A DNA stretch of 64,000 nucleotides from Gammaproteobacteria bacterium (GCA_013695765.1 JACCZW010000014.1:1-64000), one strand, 5' to 3'; numbered from the stretch's first letter, positions 37,943 to 46,343 are shown. Numbers and translations: made by a program. The notes: a model not told the origin generated them from the letters alone.

Positions 37943-38131
37943 CTAACCGTTTGCGCTGCGTGGGCCGAAGATCAGCCATGCGATAAATCCCAGCAGTGGC
38001 AGCAGCAGTATCGCCACCACCCAGACAACTTTGATGCCAGTGGAGTCGCTGCTCTGCACGACGTTGACGATCGCCCATACATCGGCAATCAGGATAAGCA
38101 GACCAAAAAATCCGCCGATTTCAATTTCCAT
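37943..38131 (-). CDS. PLDc_N-type small membrane protein
   Basis: This 62-residue protein has two membrane helices and the phospholipase D nuclease N-terminal pattern (FFGLLILIADVWAIVNVVQSS, then WVVAILLLPLLGFIAWLIFGPR). Such stand-alone domains are common small envelope proteins without enzyme activity. Its ATG overlaps the stop of the DUF2254 gene by one base (TAATG on the reverse strand), so the two are coupled. Confidence 0.85.
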   Translation of the reverse strand: MEIEIGGFFGLLILIADVWAIVNVVQSSDSTGIKVVWVVAILLLPLLGFIAWLIFGPRSANG

Positions 38132-39507
38132 TACCGGGCTCCCCTCGTTTGTGTGTCAGGAATTTTATCGTGCGTGGCGCCGGGTTTAGCGGCTAGCAGC
38201 CGCACGATGTCGCGATAACGATGGGCCACATCGTCGCGATCGCTGGCTTCCGGCAAACCATCATGGCTGCCGCGTTCGAGCATGTCGGCTTGGTGTTTCA
38301 GTGCCCGCAGGTGATCCCGATTTTCGGTTCTCGCGACGATTTTGGCGATGCACTCCAGCAGGCGGATGGTTGCCGCGGCAATCGGGCGGGCATCCTGGCG
38401 GAATTCGTCGAAGGCGGTTTTGACGATTCCCTCGAAAGTCAGGGTGTCGTTGATCATGCGCAGCCTGCCGTCGCCATCGTAGCGGCGCGTCGAGGGAAAA
38501 TCCCGCGACGCCAGGCGGACGATGCCGGCGCACAGCCAGTCCGCGCAGACCATGGCGGTATACGGGTCATTCAGGCTCGGCGACAAGGCGCGCGCGGCGA
38601 CCTGATTGATCTGGTCGATCACATATTCGATGTCCTGCACCGGCGAGCGTTGTCTGGCGAAGATAAAGGCTTCCTGGGCAACCTTGCTGATGTCCTCTGG
38701 CGCCGCCGCGGGCGTGTAGTCGATCAGCCCGGAGCCCTCGATGCAGAAGTGTCCGGCTCGCAGCTGGATTCTCAGACAAATATTATGCCGTTCGGCGAGT
38801 GCAAGCAGGCCGGCGTAATCCACGGACTGGATATAGCCGCTTGTGGGTGACGGTATGAGCGCGCTCCCCCGGGACCCCGCGATTTGCGCCCAGCTTCGCG
38901 CATCGGTGTGTTCATTGTGTTTCGTTGTGTCGTCGTTATCGGCGATCCATGCGTCGATCGCATCGATGAGTTCGCGACCGATCATCGCAACAACGTTATC
39001 CGCCTGGATCGATGAGGAAATATGGTGGAAGAAATAGATCAACAGCCCGAGGCTGGCGAGCGCGAGCACGGTGCTGAAGTTGACCGCGAGATAGGGCACG
39101 AAGGGATCCGCGTCGCCGCTTCGCACGTACCTCAGCACCATCAGGCAATAAACGAAGTCCGCGATAAAAGTGCCCAGCACGATCTGATTGCCCCGATCGC
39201 GCATGTAATTGCGCAGCAGCTTGGGGCCAAATTGCGCGGAGGCCATGGAAAGCGCGACGATTGTGATCGAAAATACCACCCCCGCGACCGTCAGCATCGA
39301 GCCGCCAATGAGGGTTAGAAGCTGGCGCGCGCCTTCGGCATCCACGGCGCAAAGCCAGGCTAACAGTTCGGAGTCGCACGAGCTGACGGTGCTGTCTACC
39401 CACACGAGGATCATGGCGAGCGCGATCGCCGCGCACGCGAACATGGCCGGCACAAACCAGAAGCTGGTGCGTAGCACGTCCAGCCAATGTTCGACGTATG
39501 CTTTCAT
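38131..39507 (-). CDS. DUF2254 membrane protein
   Basis: This 458-residue protein has about four N-terminal membrane helices (FWFVPAMFACAAIALAMILV; LLTLIGGSMLTVAGVVFSIT; IVLGTFIADFVYCLMVLRYV; LALASLGLLIYFFHHI) and a large cytoplasmic part with DVEYVIDQINQVAARALSPSLNDP-like wording (IEYVIDQI...LSPSLNDPYTA), the DUF2254 signature. Function is unknown. The ATG at 39507 was chosen because the upstream frame lies antisense to the next gene. It is co-transcribed with the PLDc_N gene. Confidence 0.87.
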   Translation of the reverse strand: MKAYVEHWLDVLRTSFWFVPAMFACAAIALAMILVWVDSTVSSCDSELLAWLCAVDAEGARQLLTLIGGSMLTVAGVVFSITIVALSMASAQFGPKLLRNYMRDRGNQIVLGTFIADFVYCLMVLRYVRSGDADPFVPYLAVNFSTVLALASLGLLIYFFHHISSSIQADNVVAMIGRELIDAIDAWIADNDDTTKHNEHTDARSWAQIAGSRGSALIPSPTSGYIQSVDYAGLLALAERHNICLRIQLRAGHFCIEGSGLIDYTPAAAPEDISKVAQEAFIFARQRSPVQDIEYVIDQINQVAARALSPSLNDPYTAMVCADWLCAGIVRLASRDFPSTRRYDGDGRLRMINDTLTFEGIVKTAFDEFRQDARPIAAATIRLLECIAKIVARTENRDHLRALKHQADMLERGSHDGLPEASDRDDVAHRYRDIVRLLAAKPGATHDKIPDTQTRGAR

Positions 39508-39691
39508 GAACGCGCGGGTCCTATGCAATATGACGGGCCAACGGCGGGGCATATTAGCAGCCGCGGCAGGGCCATAGTCACTGGCCTTGCGGCCAGTAAC
39601 CTCCAGTAGCTTATAATAAATCGATCCTGGTCGGATGGGAGCGTCCCGAACCGACCGTGATCGCGACCCAAACACGTTCAGGAGCGCCGTT

Positions 39692-40066
39692 GTGAAAAAA
39701 TTCCGTCTGACCTCGCCGATCGGTGGCCTGGCCCTGGTGCTGGCTTGTTTATGCGGTTGCGCGAGCACACCGCCGCCGCTCGCGGAGGTCGCGCGTGCGG
39801 ACACGGCCATTGCTCTGGCCGAGCAGTCCGACGCACGCACGTACGCACCGGTGGAGCTGGACAGCGCAATCATGAAGCTTAGGCAAGCCCGCGCATCGAT
39901 GGTCACCGAAGACTTTCCAACCACACGGCGGCTCGCAGAGCAGGCGCAGGTCGAGGCTGAACTCGCGCAGGCCAAGGCGCAGAGCGGCAGAGCGCAGCAG
40001 TCCGTACAGCAGGTGCGCGAGAGCATTTGGGTGTTGCGTGAAGAAGTCAGCGGCACGCCTTACTAA
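39692..40066 (+). CDS. DUF4398 lipoprotein
   Basis: This 124-residue protein starts with GTG behind a good AGGAG, has a signal with lipobox LCGCAS (Cys about 24) and the DUF4398 pattern VARADTAIALAEQSDARTYAPVELD followed by a long helix rich in Ala and Gln. It is probably periplasmic-facing. It lies 124 bp before the OmpA-like gene, the common partner of this family, and is related to the small lipoprotein at 24.6 kb. Confidence 0.85.
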   Translation: MKKFRLTSPIGGLALVLACLCGCASTPPPLAEVARADTAIALAEQSDARTYAPVELDSAIMKLRQARASMVTEDFPTTRRLAEQAQVEAELAQAKAQSGRAQQSVQQVRESIWVLREEVSGTPY

Positions 40067-40190
40067 GACCGGGATGTCCGCGTGTATAGGGCGATCGTCG
40101 ACGCGAGAATCGACCGGGATGCAGTGTCCCGGTGCGCGCGCCATCGTAGGTCTCAAACGCGCGGCAGCGCCGCATATTCAAGGAGCAACG

Positions 40191-41114
40191 ATGAATACTC
40201 GTCCAATCGGCAATCTGGGTATCGTGGTACTGGCTGGCGCGCTGGCCGCGGGCTGCGTGACGATGCCGGCCGACAACCCGACGGTGAGCCAGGCGCAAAG
40301 GGCTTATAACAGTGCCGCCAATGATGCACAGATTGTCGAGGCCGCGCCCTTCGCGCTACGCGAAGCCGAGGATGCGCTGCGCACCGCCGAACGGCTGGCC
40401 GCCGCCGGCGCCGAACAGGACGATATTGACCATCATGGTTACATTGCCGAGCAACACGTCGCCATCGCGCGCGAACTGGCGGAGCTGGATGCCTCGGAGG
40501 CGGAGATCATGCGAGCCGAGGGCGAACGCCAGCAGATTTTGCTGGAGGCGCGCACGCAGGACATGCAGCGCGCCACCGAGCTGGCCGAGGAGCAGCGTGA
40601 GCGCGCCGAAGAGCAGGCGCGCGCGGCGGACATGGCGCGGCTGGAGGCCGAGCAGGCGCGCGACGAGGCCCGCGAACTCGCGCGCCAGGCGCAAGCGCTT
40701 TCGCAACAGGTGCGCGAGCTGGAAGCGCGCGAAACCGAGCGCGGTCTGGTGCTGACATTGGGGGATCTGCTGTTCGACACGGGTCAGGCCACCTTGAGCG
40801 GCGGCGGTGCGATTGCGGTCGACAAGCTGGCCGAGTTCCTGGATAACAATCCGGAGCGCAACGTTCTGATCGAGGGCTTTACCGACAGCACGGGCGATGA
40901 AGCCTACAATCAGGATCTGTCCGAACGGCGCGCGCTGGCCGTGCAGGGCACGCTCCTGACCGACGGAATCGATGCGGACCGCATGCGCACTACCGGCTAC
41001 GGCGAACAGTTTCCGATAGCGAGCAACGACAGCGACAGCGGGCGCGCGCAGAATCGCCGGGTGGAAGTAATCATCTCGGATCCCGAAGGGAGCATTCCCG
41101 AACGTACCGAGTGA
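40191..41114 (+). CDS. OmpA-like peptidoglycan-binding lipoprotein with DUF4398 domain
   Basis: This 307-residue protein has lipobox ALAAGCV, a DUF4398-like helical part (about 30-85), a charged coiled coil rich in Glu, Arg and Ala (about 95-195) and a C-terminal OmpA domain (about 200-300): GDLLFDTGQATL, VLIEGFTDSTGDEAYNQDLSERRALAV and RMRTTGYGEQFPIASN. The OmpA part binds peptidoglycan, so it probably spans from a membrane to the cell wall. AAGGAG precedes the ATG. It overlaps the ABC ATPase start by four bases (GTGA), tying envelope and osmoprotectant genes together. Confidence 0.9.
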   Translation: MNTRPIGNLGIVVLAGALAAGCVTMPADNPTVSQAQRAYNSAANDAQIVEAAPFALREAEDALRTAERLAAAGAEQDDIDHHGYIAEQHVAIARELAELDASEAEIMRAEGERQQILLEARTQDMQRATELAEEQRERAEEQARAADMARLEAEQARDEARELARQAQALSQQVRELEARETERGLVLTLGDLLFDTGQATLSGGGAIAVDKLAEFLDNNPERNVLIEGFTDSTGDEAYNQDLSERRALAVQGTLLTDGIDADRMRTTGYGEQFPIASNDSDSGRAQNRRVEVIISDPEGSIPERTE

Positions 41115-41878
41115 GCCGGCGGGAGATACCGCCGGCGGACGCCGCGGTATTTGAGCTGGCCGGTGTCACCAGGCATTACGGCGAGTCCGTGGCGCTGGCG
41201 CGCATCGATTTATCGATAGAAAAGGCGTGCACCACGGTACTCATCGGCCCCAGCGGCTCGGGCAAATCCACCTTGTTGCGGCTCCTGGTGCGGCTTATCG
41301 CGCCGGATACGGGTACGGTGCTGTTCGAAAACCAACTGCTGACCAACGACAACGCCGGGTACTTGCGCCAGCGGATCGGCTTTGTCGTGCAGGAAGGCGG
41401 GTTGTTCCCTCATTTGAACGCACACGACAACGTCGTCCTGATGGCGCGCTATCTGCGCTGGAACACGTCACGCATCGCGGCGCGAGTCGGCGAGCTGGCC
41501 GAACTCACGCACTTTCCCGCCGACGGCTTGCGTCGCTTTCCGGTGGAACTCTCCGGCGGTCAACGCCAGCGGGTGAGTCTGATGCGCGCGCTGATGCTCG
41601 ATCCGGACGTGCTGCTGCTGGACGAACCGCTGGGCGCGCTGGACCCGATGATCCGCTTCGATCTGCAAAACGAACTGAGGGACATTTTCCAGGGTTTAAA
41701 AAAAACCGTGGTGATGGTGACGCACGACCTCAGCGAAGCCGGCTTCTTCGCCGATACCATCGTGTTGCTGCGCGAGGGCCGCATCGTGCAGCGCGGTTCG
41801 CTGACCGAACTCCTGCGCGCGCCGGCCGATGCGTTCGTGGAGCAGTTCATCCGCGCGCAGCGGTCGTCGATTGTATGA
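41111..41878 (+). CDS. Osmoprotectant (glycine betaine/choline) ABC transporter ATPase
   Basis: This 255-residue ATPase has Walker A GPSGSGKS, Q-loop VVQEGGLFPHLN, signature LSGGQRQRVSLMRAL, Walker B LLLDEPLGALDP and the switch THD. The wording (QEGGLFPHL, DPMIRFDLQNELRDIF) fits the OpuC/OsmV branch; it lacks the CBS domains of OpuCA-type proteins. It starts with GTG, overlapping the OmpA gene, and ends overlapping the transporter fusion gene (ATGA). Confidence 0.9.
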   Translation: MSRREIPPADAAVFELAGVTRHYGESVALARIDLSIEKACTTVLIGPSGSGKSTLLRLLVRLIAPDTGTVLFENQLLTNDNAGYLRQRIGFVVQEGGLFPHLNAHDNVVLMARYLRWNTSRIAARVGELAELTHFPADGLRRFPVELSGGQRQRVSLMRALMLDPDVLLLDEPLGALDPMIRFDLQNELRDIFQGLKKTVVMVTHDLSEAGFFADTIVLLREGRIVQRGSLTELLRAPADAFVEQFIRAQRSSIV

Positions 41879-43389
41879 GCGCCGCGCCGACGCGGGTTCA
41901 CGCTGCCGTGACCTTATTAATTGCCTGCACCGTGTTCGCGGCGGCGCCCGTGCGCGCTGAAATCCGCGCCGGTTCCAAGCAGTTCACCGAATCGGTAATT
42001 TTGGGTGAAATGGCCACGCAGTTGATTGGCCACACGGCGATACCCGTCACGCATCGAGCGGAACTGGGCGGAACGCGTACCTTGTGGGGCGCGCTGCTCG
42101 CTGGCGACATCGATATTTACCCCGAATACACCGGCACCATCGTTCAGGAAATTCTGGCCGACCACTCGCTGACCGACGCCAATGCAATACGAGCGGCGTT
42201 GGCAGCGCATGACGTGCGCATGAGCGCGCCGTTGGGTTTCAACAATAGCTACGCCGTCGGCATGCGCCGGGTGCGCGCGGATCAACTGAATATCCGCAAA
42301 CTCTCCGACCTCGTCTCGCACCCGAAACTGCACTTCGGTTTCAGCAGCGAATTCATGGATCGCGCCGACGGCTGGCCGGGCCTGGCAAGGCAATACGGGC
42401 TGCCGCAAACCGACGTTCGCGGTCTGGATCATGATTTAGCGTATCGCGGTCTGGAGGCAGGCGAAATCGACGCCACCGATCTTTACGCTACCGATGCGGA
42501 GATCCATTATTACGATCTGGTCGTGCTCGAAGATGACCGCGATTATTTTCCCGCTTACGACGCGGTCTGGTTGTACCGCGCCGGATTGACCGAGCAGGCG
42601 CCGCGCTCGTTAAGCGCGCTGCGGCGGCTGGAAGGGCGCGTATCCCAAAGCGAGATGACAGCCATGAACGCGCGCGTCAAGCTGGATGGCGTGCCGGCCG
42701 CCAGGGTCGCGGCGGATTTTCTCAAGCGCGAGTTCGGGTTCGAAGCCCGGCTTGAACTGCCCAGTGCTACCGACGATTTTTTTCGCTATACGAGAGAGCA
42801 TCTGCTGCTGGTGCTGAGTTCGTTGTCGGCCGCGGTGCTCGTCGCCATTCCGCTCGGTATTGTGGCCGCGCGCAAACCCCGTTTCGGCCAGGCCATTTTA
42901 AGCATCACCGGCATCATCCAGACCATCCCCGCGCTCGCGCTGCTGGTGTTCATGATCCCCTTGCTCGGCATCGGCGCCGCGCCCGCGATCGTGGCGCTGT
43001 TTCTCTACAGCCTGCTGCCGATCGTGCGCAATACGTACACCGGCTTGCGCGGCATCCCGCCGCAGCTCACGGAGTCGGCCGTGGCGCTGGGGCTACCCGC
43101 CACGAGCCGCTTGCGGCTGGTGGAATTGCCGCTGGCGATGCCGACCATTCTGGCCGGCATTAAGACCTCTGCCGTGATCAATATCGGCACCGCCACCTTG
43201 GGCGCGTTGATCGGCGCGGGAGGTTACGGTCAGCCGATACTGACCGGCATACGGCTGGACGACATCGGCCTCATTCTGCAGGGCGCCATACCGGCAGCAA
43301 TGCTCGCGCTGCTGGTGCAGGGTGCGTTCGAACTGGGCGAGCGCTGGCTGGCGCCGAAAGGGCTGCGATTGTCCGCTTCGCGGCGCTGA
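41875..43389 (+). CDS. Osmoprotectant ABC transporter, substrate-binding protein fused to permease
   Basis: This 504-residue fusion has a signal peptide (AVTLLIACTVFAAAPVRA), then an OpuAC/OsmX-like binding domain (about 29-290: GSKQFTESVILGEM, IDIYPEYTGT, DATDLYATDAEI) and an inner-membrane permease domain (about 300-495) with the EAA loop ESAVALGLPATSRLRLVELPLAMPTILAGIK. The binding domain would be periplasmic and tethered to the first membrane helix. In the fused proteins I know best the permease comes first; here the order is binding protein then permease. It overlaps the ATPase gene by four bases. Confidence 0.9.
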   Translation: MSAAPTRVHAAVTLLIACTVFAAAPVRAEIRAGSKQFTESVILGEMATQLIGHTAIPVTHRAELGGTRTLWGALLAGDIDIYPEYTGTIVQEILADHSLTDANAIRAALAAHDVRMSAPLGFNNSYAVGMRRVRADQLNIRKLSDLVSHPKLHFGFSSEFMDRADGWPGLARQYGLPQTDVRGLDHDLAYRGLEAGEIDATDLYATDAEIHYYDLVVLEDDRDYFPAYDAVWLYRAGLTEQAPRSLSALRRLEGRVSQSEMTAMNARVKLDGVPAARVAADFLKREFGFEARLELPSATDDFFRYTREHLLLVLSSLSAAVLVAIPLGIVAARKPRFGQAILSITGIIQTIPALALLVFMIPLLGIGAAPAIVALFLYSLLPIVRNTYTGLRGIPPQLTESAVALGLPATSRLRLVELPLAMPTILAGIKTSAVINIGTATLGALIGAGGYGQPILTGIRLDDIGLILQGAIPAAMLALLVQGAFELGERWLAPKGLRLSASRR

Positions 43390-43521
43390 TCTTGCGTCGC
43401 TGCAGGTGCCGCAGTTGCGGTTCAGTGATTACGCCATTGAAGTTTTTGACAATCGATTGTAATGATGACAACACTTCAGGCGGCGTGTACATAAAATCGG
43501 AGGAAGGGCAAGGAAATAAAG
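43390..43521. other. Gap with AT-rich promoter-like patch before the acs remnant
   Basis: The 132 bp hold no gene. TTGAAG and TAATGA are 17 bases apart (about 43438-43466) and the palindrome CAATCGATTG lies between them. Because the following acs sequence is only a fragment, any promoter here may be a leftover or unrelated. Confidence 0.25.
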
Positions 43522-44096
43522 GGTGCGGGTTCCGGCAACCTGGTCATCAAGCACCCATGGCCCGGTCAGATGCGCACCGTGTATCGTGATCAGGAGCGTT
43601 TCATCGATACCTGTTTCAAGATGTTCCGGGCTGTTACACCAGCGGCGACGGCGCACGCCGAGACGAGGATGGTTACTATTGGATTACCGGCCGCGTGGAC
43701 GATGTCATCAACGTCTCCGGTCACCGGCTCGGCACCGCGGAGGTCGAGAGCGCACTGGTGCAGCACGCCTCCGTCTCCGAAGCGGCGGTGGTCGGCTTTC
43801 CACACGACCAAAAGGGCCAGGGCATCTACGCTTACGTGACTCTGAAGGAGGGCGAAAAAGGTTCGGACGAACTCAAAAAAGAGCTGGTGCAACTCGTGCG
43901 CGACGACATCGGCGCCATCGCCAAGCCGGACGTGATCCAGTGGGCGCCGGGTTTACCCAAGACGCGCTCCGGCAAGATCATGCGTCGGATTCTGCGCAAG
44001 GTCGCGGCCAACGAAGTCGATGCGCTGGGTGATACGTCAACGCTGGCCGAACCGGCGGTGGTGGATGATTTGATTGAGAATCGGGCGAATAAGTAG
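43522..44096 (+). pseudogene. acs: Acetyl-CoA synthetase C-terminal remnant
   Basis: Acetyl-CoA synthetase is about 650 residues; only the last 190 or so remain. Similarity begins abruptly at [20 protein letters not shown] and runs to FKMF (43626), where the frame is lost. It resumes one base off as [39 protein letters not shown] and ends with the acetylated-Lys motif [19 protein letters not shown]. Restoring one C in CC(C)GGG joins the two parts. The ATP-binding N-terminal domain is absent. It is a broken relic; a functional acs must be elsewhere if the cell has one. Confidence 0.88.
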
Positions 44097-44167
44097 CGGG
44101 CAATATTTCTGAGTCTGAGGCTCAGCCGCAGAAGTTAATTCAACGTCAGTTAATGCAGGCTGGAATA

Positions 44168-44488
44168 ATGAAACGCATTATTTTCGCGCTTACTTTGTTC
44201 GCTGGAAATTGTTTCGTTACTCCAGCGGTTGCTGCACAGGGGGTAGTTGTTTACTACGAGTCTGGGTGCGATTACTACATAGTCGAGACGAATCATGGAT
44301 ATGCGCTTCTTGAGTGGTATGGTGGAAACGATCCTAGCGAGGGTGACATTCTGGTCGGGGACTACGAGAGTTACGGCATGGAAGACATCTGGAACCTGAC
44401 GGCCGATGCGGAAACACAAGTCTGGGTCGAAGATTATTGGATGTCTGAAGATAACGTCATCGAAGACTACCATGAACAATGCGACTGA
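44168..44488 (+). CDS. Small secreted protein, unknown function
   Basis: This 106-residue protein has a signal peptide (MKRIIFALTLFAGNCFVTPAVA) and a mature part rich in Tyr, Trp, Asp and Glu (VVVYYESGCDYYIVETNHGY, WYGGNDPSEGDILVGDYESYG, WVEDYW) with two Cys residues that could form one disulphide. I do not know a named family. The AT-richer codon use differs from the core genes and fits acquisition. An in-frame start 15 bases upstream is possible. Confidence 0.72.
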   Translation: MKRIIFALTLFAGNCFVTPAVAAQGVVVYYESGCDYYIVETNHGYALLEWYGGNDPSEGDILVGDYESYGMEDIWNLTADAETQVWVEDYWMSEDNVIEDYHEQCD

Positions 44489-44594
44489 CGTTCTCTAACA
44501 TTCCGCTGTCATCGGACTTTAAGGAAAACTCTCTCTGCATTAGCTGTAGTTGCTGCTTGAAGCTGATTTACTGGGTTAAGCGTCGGGTGTATGT

Positions 44595-44812
44595 GGGGTT
44601 CCGCCCCCGCCGGCGGGTTACTTTCTCTTGCGCGGTCAAGAGAAAGTAACCAAAGAGAAGGCCGCCCGACTGGCGCTTGATCGCTGCGCTGCGCGCCTTT
44701 GACTCGGCGGTCGCCCGACGGCACATCCATGTACCGCAGGCGACGCGCGTGATTCATCACGCGTCCTTCGGCGCTCGGCCAAGGTTTACGGTGCTCGCTA
44801 GCGCCAAACGGG
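44595..44812 (+). repeat. Dispersed-type repeat, left copy of an inverted pair
   Basis: This 218-bp non-coding stretch begins GGGGTTCCGCCCCCGCCGGC, has an inner hairpin TTACTTTCTCTTG...CAAGAGAAAGTAA, and ends at GCTAGCGCCAAACGGG. It reappears inverted at 45534-45752 with most bases identical. The type (GTTACTTT...AAAGTAACC arms, GC-rich body) resembles a repeat I have seen near genes in several proteobacteria. Antisense frames across it are not genes. The rest of the gap 44489-44883 shows nothing else. Confidence 0.85.
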
Positions 44813-44883
44813 AAAGTGGAATGAAAGTGCAGAACATATACTGGGCGTGACATTCGATCGAGCATTAAGAGGGAGGATACTAA

Positions 44884-45478
44884 ATGAAGCACATATTGCT
44901 TACCGCGTTACCGGTATTGATTGCGGGCTGCGCTTCAACGAACATCACGGGCTATTCAGATCCTGCCTACTCAGGCACGGAGTACGACAGTACGGTTGTA
45001 TTTGCCAGCAATCTAGACTTGGAAAAGGCTGCAGATCTGGAGTCATCGATCTGTAACGAATTTAGTGACCGTGGCGTTAGTTGCACTACCTTTCTGTCAC
45101 TTTTCCCGCCAACGCGTGGACATACAATAAGACTCGGTGTTCGGAACTCTGTCCCAGCGCGGTATCGATTCCTTCATCATGCTCACTAGCGGTGGAGACA
45201 ATTCGTCAAGTGAGGTATTCGCCTATCAAGCGTACGGAAATGCTTCCAGTTATGGCGGTTACACCTCAGCTCAAGCGACGGCCGTACCCTTACGATCTTT
45301 CTCCCGCGAAGGCCATATGCGCGTCATCCTGATAGATTCTGCGACTGGTGAGACCGCGTGGTTAGGCGACGCCAAAACCGAGGGACAAGGGATGGTGAAC
45401 GTAACTGACAGCGCATTTCAGTCCAGTTTGGCTGCAGAGGTCGTTGAGGTACTCGCGGATTCTTCCCATTTCCCGTAA
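44884..45478 (+). pseudogene. Lipoprotein gene broken by two frameshifts
   Basis: The frame starts MKHILLTALPVLIAGCAST (lipobox LIAGC) and runs to about FPPTR (45117). It must shift by one base to read WTYNKTR (45117-45137), and by one more to read VFGTLSQRGIDSFIMLTSGG and on to VLADSSHFP at 45478. Each shift equals a one-base loss. Joined, the product would be a lipoprotein of about 197 residues with a Ser/Tyr-rich middle. AGGGAGG lies upstream of the ATG. Its family is unknown to me. It is the only cargo between the two inverted repeats. Confidence 0.7.
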
Positions 45479-45533
45479 GAGGAATTAGCCGCAGACGGAT
45501 AGAGTGCCGAAACGCATCGCACGGCTCAGGTTA

Positions 45534-45752
45534 CCCGTTTGGCGCTAGCGAGCAGCGCAAGCCTTTGGCCGAACGCCGGAGGGCGCGTGATGGATCACGC
45601 GCGTCGCCTGCGGTACAGGGAAGTACCGTCGGGCGACCGCCGAGTCAAAGGCGCGCAGCGCAGCGATTAAGCGCCAGTCGGGCGGCCTTTCTTTTGGTTT
45701 CTTTTCTTTGGCCGAGCAAAGAAAAGTAACCCGCCGGCGGGGGCGGAACCCC
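45534..45752 (-). repeat. Dispersed-type repeat, right copy of an inverted pair
   Basis: This is the reverse complement of the copy at 44595-44812, 219 bp long, starting CCCGTTTGGCGCTAGC and ending GCGGAACCCC. Differences from the left copy cluster in the inner TTACTTTTCTTTG hairpin, where the copy-specific loop differs while pairing is kept, which points to RNA or DNA structure being conserved. It ends eight bases before the start of the mug gene. Confidence 0.85.
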
Positions 45753-45760
45753 GCTCACAT

Positions 45761-46315
45761 ATGTCAATTGAGGCACACACGTTACCGGACTATCTGCGCA
45801 AAAACCTGCGCATCGTATCCATCGGTCTGAACCCGTCGATCATTTCCGCGCGCGCCGGATTTTATTTCGCCAATCCCCGCAACCGCTTCTGGCGGGCATT
45901 GAATGCTTCGGGGCTGGTGCCGGAGCCTTTACTTCCGGGTGTCGCCGCGCAAAAAGTGATGTTCAAGCGATACGACATCGGCTTCACGGATGTGGTCAAG
46001 CGCGCGACGCGTGGGGGTGCTGAATTGCGGGCGGACGATTATCGACAAGGCGCGCTGCTGCTGACCGAAAAACTAATTCGCTATCGGGCGCGCGTGGCGT
46101 GGTTTCACGGCAAGGTCGCGTACGCCCAGTTTCTCAAATACACCATCGGCTCGAAGTCGCCGCCCATCGACTGGGGCATGCAGCCGGCATGTGTGAGTCA
46201 ATCGCGCGTGTTCGTGACGCCCAATCCCAGCCCCGCGAATGCGGCCTTCTCGCTGTCTGTGCTGACCGGGTGGTATAGAGCGCTCGCGCAAGTGGTGCCG
46301 TGTTCCGCCAATTGA
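45761..46315 (+). CDS. mug: Mismatch-specific uracil/thymine DNA glycosylase
   Basis: Mug removes U or T from mismatches with G and ethenocytosine. The 184-residue protein has the motif IVSIGLNPSIISARAGFYFANPRNRFW, where the Asn of GLNP activates water, and the C-terminal VFVTPNPSPANAAFS loop (NPSP-type). Length fits (E. coli 168). The ATG lies eight bases after the inverted repeat, so the normal promoter region has been replaced by the repeat; ACATATGTC gives no clear ribosome binding site. Confidence 0.88.
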   Translation: MSIEAHTLPDYLRKNLRIVSIGLNPSIISARAGFYFANPRNRFWRALNASGLVPEPLLPGVAAQKVMFKRYDIGFTDVVKRATRGGAELRADDYRQGALLLTEKLIRYRARVAWFHGKVAYAQFLKYTIGSKSPPIDWGMQPACVSQSRVFVTPNPSPANAAFSLSVLTGWYRALAQVVPCSAN

Positions 46316-46343
46316 GTTGCGCAGGCACAACTACAGCGATGAG

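Noticed and set aside
43271-43492. Leftward 73-codon frame over the transporter end
   Set aside because: Only the first 30 residues lie outside the transporter gene; no ribosome binding site or known family.
44509-44892. Leftward 127-codon frame across the left repeat
   Set aside because: It is produced by the repeat itself and has no independent start signals; the matching frame in the other copy is not kept.
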